Below are positions 59,266 to 64,000 of a DNA stretch of 64,000 bases, piece after piece. The notes under the pieces are model-generated. The model was not told the origin of the DNA. It saw only the letters and a program-made list of their open reading frames with translations, and made no database searches. The stretch covers positions 2,903,477-2,967,476 of the forward strand of contig NC_030992.1 of the NCBI RefSeq assembly GCF_000149955.1, written 5' to 3'. Source of the stretch: Fusarium oxysporum f. sp. lycopersici 4287 (lineage: Eukaryota > Ascomycota > Sordariomycetes > Hypocreales > Nectriaceae). A program made the translations under genes and the position numbers. The number at the start of each line of letters is the position of its first letter. The first letter of the stretch is position 1.

Positions 59266-60124
59266 TTATTTGTATCGGTACTCGGGCTTGATGTAATCGG
59301 CAAAGGTCTTGGGCTCCTCGAACTCGGGAGGATGGTGGTGGTGGTGATCGTCCTCAGGACCGACGTAGTCCATCTTGTAGACGCTGCCGCACTCGGGACA
59401 TCGCTCGATGGGGCGCTCGCGGGTGATCTGGAGGTATAAATGTCAGCATTTCATTTCCGTCCGTCCGGGATTTCAAGGTAAGACTCACGCCGAGCCAGTG
59501 GACGTTGTGAGAGTCGGCGGGGAAACCAGTGCAGCCAGCGAACTGCTCCTCGCCGGCGGATCGGACCATGATGGGATCCTTCATCGTTCCGAGGCGGCTG
59601 GCGTCGAGAGGGCGCATGTCGAAGATGTCGACGCCCTCCATCTTACCGAGAATCTCGAGACGCTCGATACCGGTGGCCTGCTCGAGATCGGTAGGAACGG
59701 TTCCGGGGGCGGCACCAGGACCGAAGAGGTCCTCCTCAGTTCGGATCTCTGTACACGAAAGCTTGTCAGCGATTGTCGTAAATCACGTCACGATCCGTCG
59801 GCCGAGGTTACGGGGTGCCATTGAGGCAGTCGGCGGCGGCATTGTTGGGCAACATACCCTTCAGAGTCTTGTAGGAGCCAACCTTCTTCTCGGCGGTGCC
59901 AGCAAGAGCAGCGGCCTGCTCGTTGGGGGTCGCAGGACGGGCAGCATCTCCTGTAGTGGAAGCAAAAACACTAGTCAGCCATCATACTACGATCGCCATT
60001 GGCTGGCTGGAGGAGCAAAATGGAAATGCGTACGGCGGACGAAAGAGGTGGTGAAGGTGCGAGCGACAGCAGGTCGAGCGGCGGCGCGGCGAGCCGCAGT
60101 GAGGGCGGAGCGTTGCAGGAACAT
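59266..60124 (-). CDS. COX4: Cytochrome c oxidase subunit 4 (yeast COX4, mammalian COX5B)
   Basis: This is a nuclear-encoded zinc-binding subunit of respiratory complex IV in the mitochondrial inner membrane. Four exons: 60124-60034, 59950-59858, 59748-59489 and 59427-59266, with three introns of 83, 109 and 61 nt. The product is 201 residues. The presequence (MFLQRSALTAARRAAARPAVARTFTTS) is amphipathic and Arg-rich, ending near an Arg cleavage site. The mature part has IRTEEDLFGPGA, GKMEGVDIFDM and the zinc site GCTGFPADSHNVHWLG with CPECG. Its end is KTFADYIKPEYRYK. The C-terminal region contains an EDDHHHHHPPEFEE stretch. The length and order match fungal COX4. Confidence 0.95.
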
Positions 60125-61244
60125 CTTGTTGATGGTTTGCGTCGGGCAATGGAGTCGAGCTTTGAGGATGACTCGGGATGGGCTGAGAGGTGTTGTCGAG
60201 GGATTTGTGAGGAATGGGCTGATTTGGGTCGAAGTTGGAAGATGGACCCATCTTCGCGAGCGAATTGGCCAATTGGAGTTGCTGTATTTATGACCACGTG
60301 ATCTGCCAAAAGCTCCGGCTCTTGACGTTCACCCAATTGCTAAGGCGAGTTTCGGGACGTCATCAAAGGCTTCAAGAGCTTGCAAAATGTCACAATTGGC
60401 ATTTGAGTGAGGAAGAATAGCTTCTAAATAACGGGCAATGCTGAGAGGATGTCATTGAAGCATCAATTTACATATATGCACTCTTTTGGGCCTTGCGCTC
60501 GCTCTGTCAGAATCTCAGCTACATTGCCTCCCAAGATCGTGTTGTTTGCCGAGGCTCACATTACTTATTACTTCCATGAGATTGATTAACAAATAGGTGC
60601 CGGCACTCTTTATTAAACTTATACTTGCTTTCAATCGGCATCTCTCATTACCAGTTGATGGTCGATTGGAATGCGATAAAAAGGACGAGTTTCACTTGTA
60701 CCAAATGTCTCTGAACAGTTGATTTATTTGAGACCTCTACTTCTCTATCATGAGGGCACAGCACTTAGAACAAGTTGGATAATCGAGGCATATGTGTTTC
60801 TTTATGAGGCAGCAAGAAACCAGCCGAGATAGCCTGATAGCTGTGTCGTTGGGGCATTAAGTGAGCCTTCAGGTGTATTGATTACTTGATGAACGAAACA
60901 CCTTTTAACTGCAATGACTCAATTGATAATGCACCGTATATTAATTAAAGCAAGAACCGATATGGACGCGGGCCTCTGTCAGTTAGAATAGTGTCGACAG
61001 TCGACTGCCTCTGATTATCAGAATATTTCAGGCCAGGGACTTACTGCCCATTCCTCTACACTCATATCTATCACGCTTTATGAAGCATCTACAAGCACTA
61101 AGAGGCATTGAAAAAAGTTTCAGGTCAAATCCAGATAGAGCGGGAAATCAGATGGCTTTTGATCTCAACCGTGGCCAAAGTTGCGTTTTGCAACGCAGAG
61201 ATGCATGGCCTCTCAACTACCTCGGCAGAGATGTAAGATATAAG
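60125..61244. other. Intergenic region, 1.1 kb
   Basis: COX4 promoter on the left (including AT-rich parts about 60550-60620) and the 3' side of the nitronate monooxygenase gene on the right. No supported gene is present. Confidence 0.55.
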
Positions 61245-62347
61245 TTACATAGTATCGTTCGCAAGCTCAGCTATAACCTCGTTAGCTTCCCCCTGTACAC
61301 CCTTCACGATATTCTCAGCATCCCGCACATTATGTATAAGCCCAACAGCCGCACCCGCATACGTCGCTAACCTCCCCTCTGGCCCCCATCCCTTATCCCC
61401 AGACTTCAACGCTTCATCATGCCTCTTCTTCAGTTCCTCAAATTCCACGCCTGCTTGATGATCGTGAAAGCTCTGGTTGATGATACCTCTTGGGCTATAC
61501 TGCTCTGGCCAACCTATAGTGCCCCTGAGATGGTTGTAGAGCATGGTTCTGGTGGTGCACTGAGCTCCATCTTTAGCTCGGATAATCTCTTGTTGATAGC
61601 CTTTGCTGATACGAGTTTCGGTTGCTGCTAGGAAGCGCGTGCCCATTACGATGCCAGTTGCACCAAGTGAGAGGGCTGCTGCGACGCCTCGACCATCTGC
61701 GATGCCACCGGCCGCGAATAGAGACATGCCCGACTCACGGACATGGTCTGCGATTTCAGGAAAGAGTGTCATTATGCCCAGACCGTCAGTGGCTCGACCA
61801 TGACCGCCCGCTTCTGCGCCTTGAACAATCAACGCATCTGGGCGATGCGCACTATTGGCAGCTTCAAGACTCTCTTGAACGGTGCCAATTTGTATCCAGA
61901 CCTGTATCTCCGGATGGGCTTTTCGTATCTGAGATGTCCACTCATCAAGCTCTTCTTGTCCTCGGCGCGGTGCAAAGAGCCATGCGGCACAGGGCCTGTG
62001 CTCTTGCACAGCATTGACAGCAGACTTGAGATCGCCATTCCAGAGCTGAAAGCCAACACCAACAGGAAGGGTATCCTTGGATGGAAATGCGGACGGCAGA
62101 GTCTGTGGGGGTGAACTGCGTAGCAACTCCCTCACCCGGCCCGGTGTATAAATGCCCCCTCAATCTGCGTCTCCTGCACACAACCTGTCCTGGCCTTGTT
62201 ATTGTTGTTTATATTGCGCATGAGTGCTGGGTGAAAACCTGACATGACGCGCATTGGTGCGCCGATGATGAAAGGTGAAATGGTCCATGGGAACTGGCTC
62301 AAGAAGCGAGCCTTACTGGCTTTGGCAATCGCGTGAGCCGTACTCAT
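61245..62347 (-). CDS. Nitronate monooxygenase (2-nitropropane dioxygenase family), N-terminal part disturbed
   Basis: In this family the enzyme is an FMN-dependent oxidiser of nitronates, on a TIM-barrel fold. Two regions are clearly homologous. The N-terminal piece from ATG 62347 reads FPWTISPFIIGAPMRVMSG (FMN-phosphate loop). The main part from 62156 to 61245 reads DTLPVGVGFQLWNGDL, VQGAEAGGHGRATDG, AAGGIADGRGVAAAL, ATGIVMGTRFLA and TTRTMLYNHLRGTIGWPEQ. Joining them needs an 80-nt intron (62159-62238) with a weak GTTTTC donor and a GAG acceptor, giving about 340 residues. That model lacks the usual PALAVAVSRAGGLGFIGPG segment. A GPGEG remnant of it is visible in a different frame near 62125-62140. 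The gene may be recently damaged, or the assembly may have small errors. Confidence 0.75.
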
Positions 62348-63274
62348 ATCGGGATCTTATGCTCTTATTCTACTCAGTCGGTCAGCTTTGTTTTCGATCG
62401 ATGGTTTGGTCTTACCCGCTGTTCAACGTGGAATTTTATCATTGAGATGCACTGAGTATTTGGAGATTGGAGAAAGAAAGCCACAATCATGTGAGTGCAC
62501 AGGAAATGATAAATCAGTTGAAACCAAGAGCTTGAGAAGATGTGAACAATTAATCTGCGACTTACTGCATTTCGGTAAGAAGCCGAGATCATATGAATAG
62601 ATCAACTTCGCATTACGAAAGAGTCCCCTTCACCAATCCGATGTACCCGACATACCCGGTCATAGAATTTTACAAGAACCTCACGGGATAATGACTAATG
62701 TTTGTCACTCTCTTTCAAGTTAGTAAGTGGAGGAGAGTCAATCTGTGTATTTTCATCGAGTCACCAGTTCCGGACTTTGGCGTGGGTTGTTCACTGACAC
62801 AAGATCATACTGGCAACACAAACATTGGTAACAGTCGTCGTCTTGACGTGCCACTGACAAGATGTTCATCGAAAAGTCATTTCAAGTCGTACGAAAGATT
62901 AAATTAAAGTTATGCATGCACCGGAGCAGGTAAACATAGATAGCATTAATGTAAATATGCGTGCAGCAGCTCAACATCTTCCAAAAAGGATGCCTTAGCA
63001 AATTATTGTACAAACCCTCCCCAAACTCCGAACGCGCAACGCGCAAATGAATAGACCAGTGGAATAATATGGACCACTGCCATTAGCCCCATCTACATCT
63101 TCCATCCTCCGAACCTCACATGTCCTCCGTCTTGCGAAAGTGACCCATTGACTGAGGCTTGAGATTCTCGAATAGATGCGGTAGAAAGAAGGCTGGATGC
63201 CCCAGGGATAAGAACGAGCTATCAAGATAGTATGCCTTTATCCCGCGACGCTCGAAGATAAAACTCAAGTGAAT
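62348..63274. other. Intergenic region, 0.9 kb
   Basis: No supported gene lies between the nitronate monooxygenase gene and the last gene. Short frames at 62374-62605 overlap on both strands and are rejected. Confidence 0.55.
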
Positions 63275-64000
63275 TTAGAGCCTTGCGTTATCTCTCTGTT
63301 GTTGCTGTGCCCGGTAAGCATTCACTCCTCCGTATGTCGACGGCTGAGTTGACCTCTTCTGGCGCTTATCAGACCGACTGAGAGCTGACTGTCGAATGAG
63401 TGCCGACGGAATTGGGTCGACTTTTGAACGCCGTTGGATGATGCTTCCCATACCGCCTGTGTTGGTCTTGGTCTTGGTGATCCTGCTTTTGTCCCCAGGC
63501 TTGCGGAAGCTGGCCAGTCGACCTTGATAGCCAGCTGAGCGGATGATAGCGGCGCGCAGTGTAGGGTCCTCGTAGATTTTAGAGGCGCTCTTTGAACCTG
63601 AGTCCTCACAGATGCTGAATACAATTCTTTTGATCACATCCCTGCCGCTCTGAGCAGACATTGTGAACATCGACTGCATCTTCTTTGCAATCCGCCATCG
63701 GAGGAAATCCCAGGGGTCCATGGCAAGCTCCCCTTTATCATGCAGAACTCGCAAGTCAGACACCTTGCAAGCAAGCTTATACATCAATTCCTGCTCACAT
63801 AATCCTTCTGCCGGTAGGTGATGCTTGGAGACGAGCTGATTCGGATGGTATGGCGAATCGTGGCCGAAAATTTCACGGATCTTGCGTTGTTTAGACACAT
63901 TATCCATATGGAGCTTGTGTTTCTTAGCAAGATCTTTGTTATGGGGGTTAATTCGGTATTGTTCCTTTGACTCTCTCTTCTTCTTTTCTTCCGAGTCCTC
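63275..64000 (-). CDS. C-terminal part of an unrecognised basic protein, leaves the window
   Basis: The frame is open from the right edge to the stop at 63275. The visible 241 residues begin EDSEEKKKRESKEQY..., with no ATG marking a true start (the Met at 63907 is internal). The N-terminal end is Lys/Glu-rich and helical. The middle is a globular-looking helical region (about 25-115, GHDSPYHPNQLVSKHHLP, ACKVSDLRVLHDKGE, DPWDFLRWRIAKKMQSMF). The end is a basic, Ser/Arg/Gln-rich tail finishing AQQQQRDNARL. I do not recognise a family. The remaining 5' part lies beyond the window. Confidence 0.6.
   Translation of the reverse strand, partial: EDSEEKKKRESKEQYRINPHNKDLAKKHKLHMDNVSKQRKIREIFGHDSPYHPNQLVSKHHLPAEGLCEQELMYKLACKVSDLRVLHDKGELAMDPWDFLRWRIAKKMQSMFTMSAQSGRDVIKRIVFSICEDSGSKSASKIYEDPTLRAAIIRSAGYQGRLASFRKPGDKSRITKTKTNTGGMGSIIQRRSKVDPIPSALIRQSALSRSDKRQKRSTQPSTYGGVNAYRAQQQQRDNARL

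Noticed and set aside
1..64000. tRNA, rRNA or CRISPR genes
   Set aside because: I searched by eye for tRNA B-box-like words, rRNA-like blocks and spaced direct repeats and found none convincing. A tRNA scan would settle it.
1..64000. Miniature transposons (mimp) or intact transposable elements
   Set aside because: I did not see mimp-type terminal inverted repeats or transposase and reverse-transcriptase motifs.

Overview
This window is nuclear DNA of a filamentous ascomycete, most likely a Fusarium-like member of the Hypocreales. I base this on short GT-AG introns (mostly about 50-110 nt, several with a CTGAC-like branch motif), balanced base composition, and the gene set: a Crh-type GPI-anchored cell-wall enzyme, a KRE2-type mannosyltransferase, nitronate monooxygenase, nuclear mitochondrial-ribosome genes and a DUF3716-like protein. 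No species can be fixed without a search. There is one assembly gap (41890-42240, all N).

Layout. 1-5 kb: a large coiled-coil/Cys-rich hypothetical protein. 5.5-8.1 kb: a four-BRCT Dpb11/Rad4 homologue (minus). 9.1-11.1 kb: DCN1, a cullin-neddylation factor whose second intron is unusually long and holds a possible alternative first exon. 11.7-12.1 kb: mitochondrial ribosomal protein bS6m. 12.4-13.5 kb: an NDUFAF6-type complex I assembly factor, divergent from RAD5 (13.9-17.5 kb). 18-21 kb: an Arg-rich hypothetical protein and two convergent small single-pass membrane proteins with His/Arg-rich tails. 22.8-23.6 kb: a kinase-fold gene carrying a frameshift. 23.9-25.1 kb: a secreted lactonase-like beta-propeller with a (GTA)31 microsatellite just upstream. 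26.6-28.2 kb: a Crh/GH16 transglycosylase. 30.8-32.6 kb: an eight-exon Myb/SANT protein. 32.6-41.1 kb: a gene-poor stretch of about 8.5 kb. 41.1-42.3 kb: a second SANT-like regulator, interrupted by the gap.

45-47 kb: dihydroxy-acid dehydratase (branched-chain amino-acid synthesis) with an 8-nt exon. 47.5-51.6 kb: sorting nexin MVP1 and mitochondrial ribosomal protein uL15m. 52 kb: a possible tiny spliced gene. 53.3-54.1 kb: a calcineurin-like phosphoesterase. 54.9-56.7 kb: a GT15 mannosyltransferase. 58.2 kb: a DUF4604 protein. 59.3-60.1 kb: cytochrome c oxidase subunit 4 (COX4). 61.2-62.3 kb: nitronate monooxygenase with a disturbed N-terminal part. 63.3-64 kb: the C-terminal part of an unrecognised protein leaving the window.

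The genes are mostly housekeeping and do not form one pathway. Loose themes are replication-stress tolerance (Dpb11, Rad5), nuclear-encoded mitochondrial functions (bS6m, uL15m, NDUFAF6, COX4) and cell-wall/secretory work (Crh, GT15). I found no CRISPR, rRNA, confident tRNA, intact transposon or secondary-metabolite cluster. The most interesting signals are alternative-transcript candidates (DCN1, the Myb gene), the paired His-rich membrane proteins, the 8.5-kb regulator-flanked desert and the broken kinase-like and nitronate monooxygenase genes. All exon junctions were derived by hand from reading frames and splice motifs, without transcript evidence.
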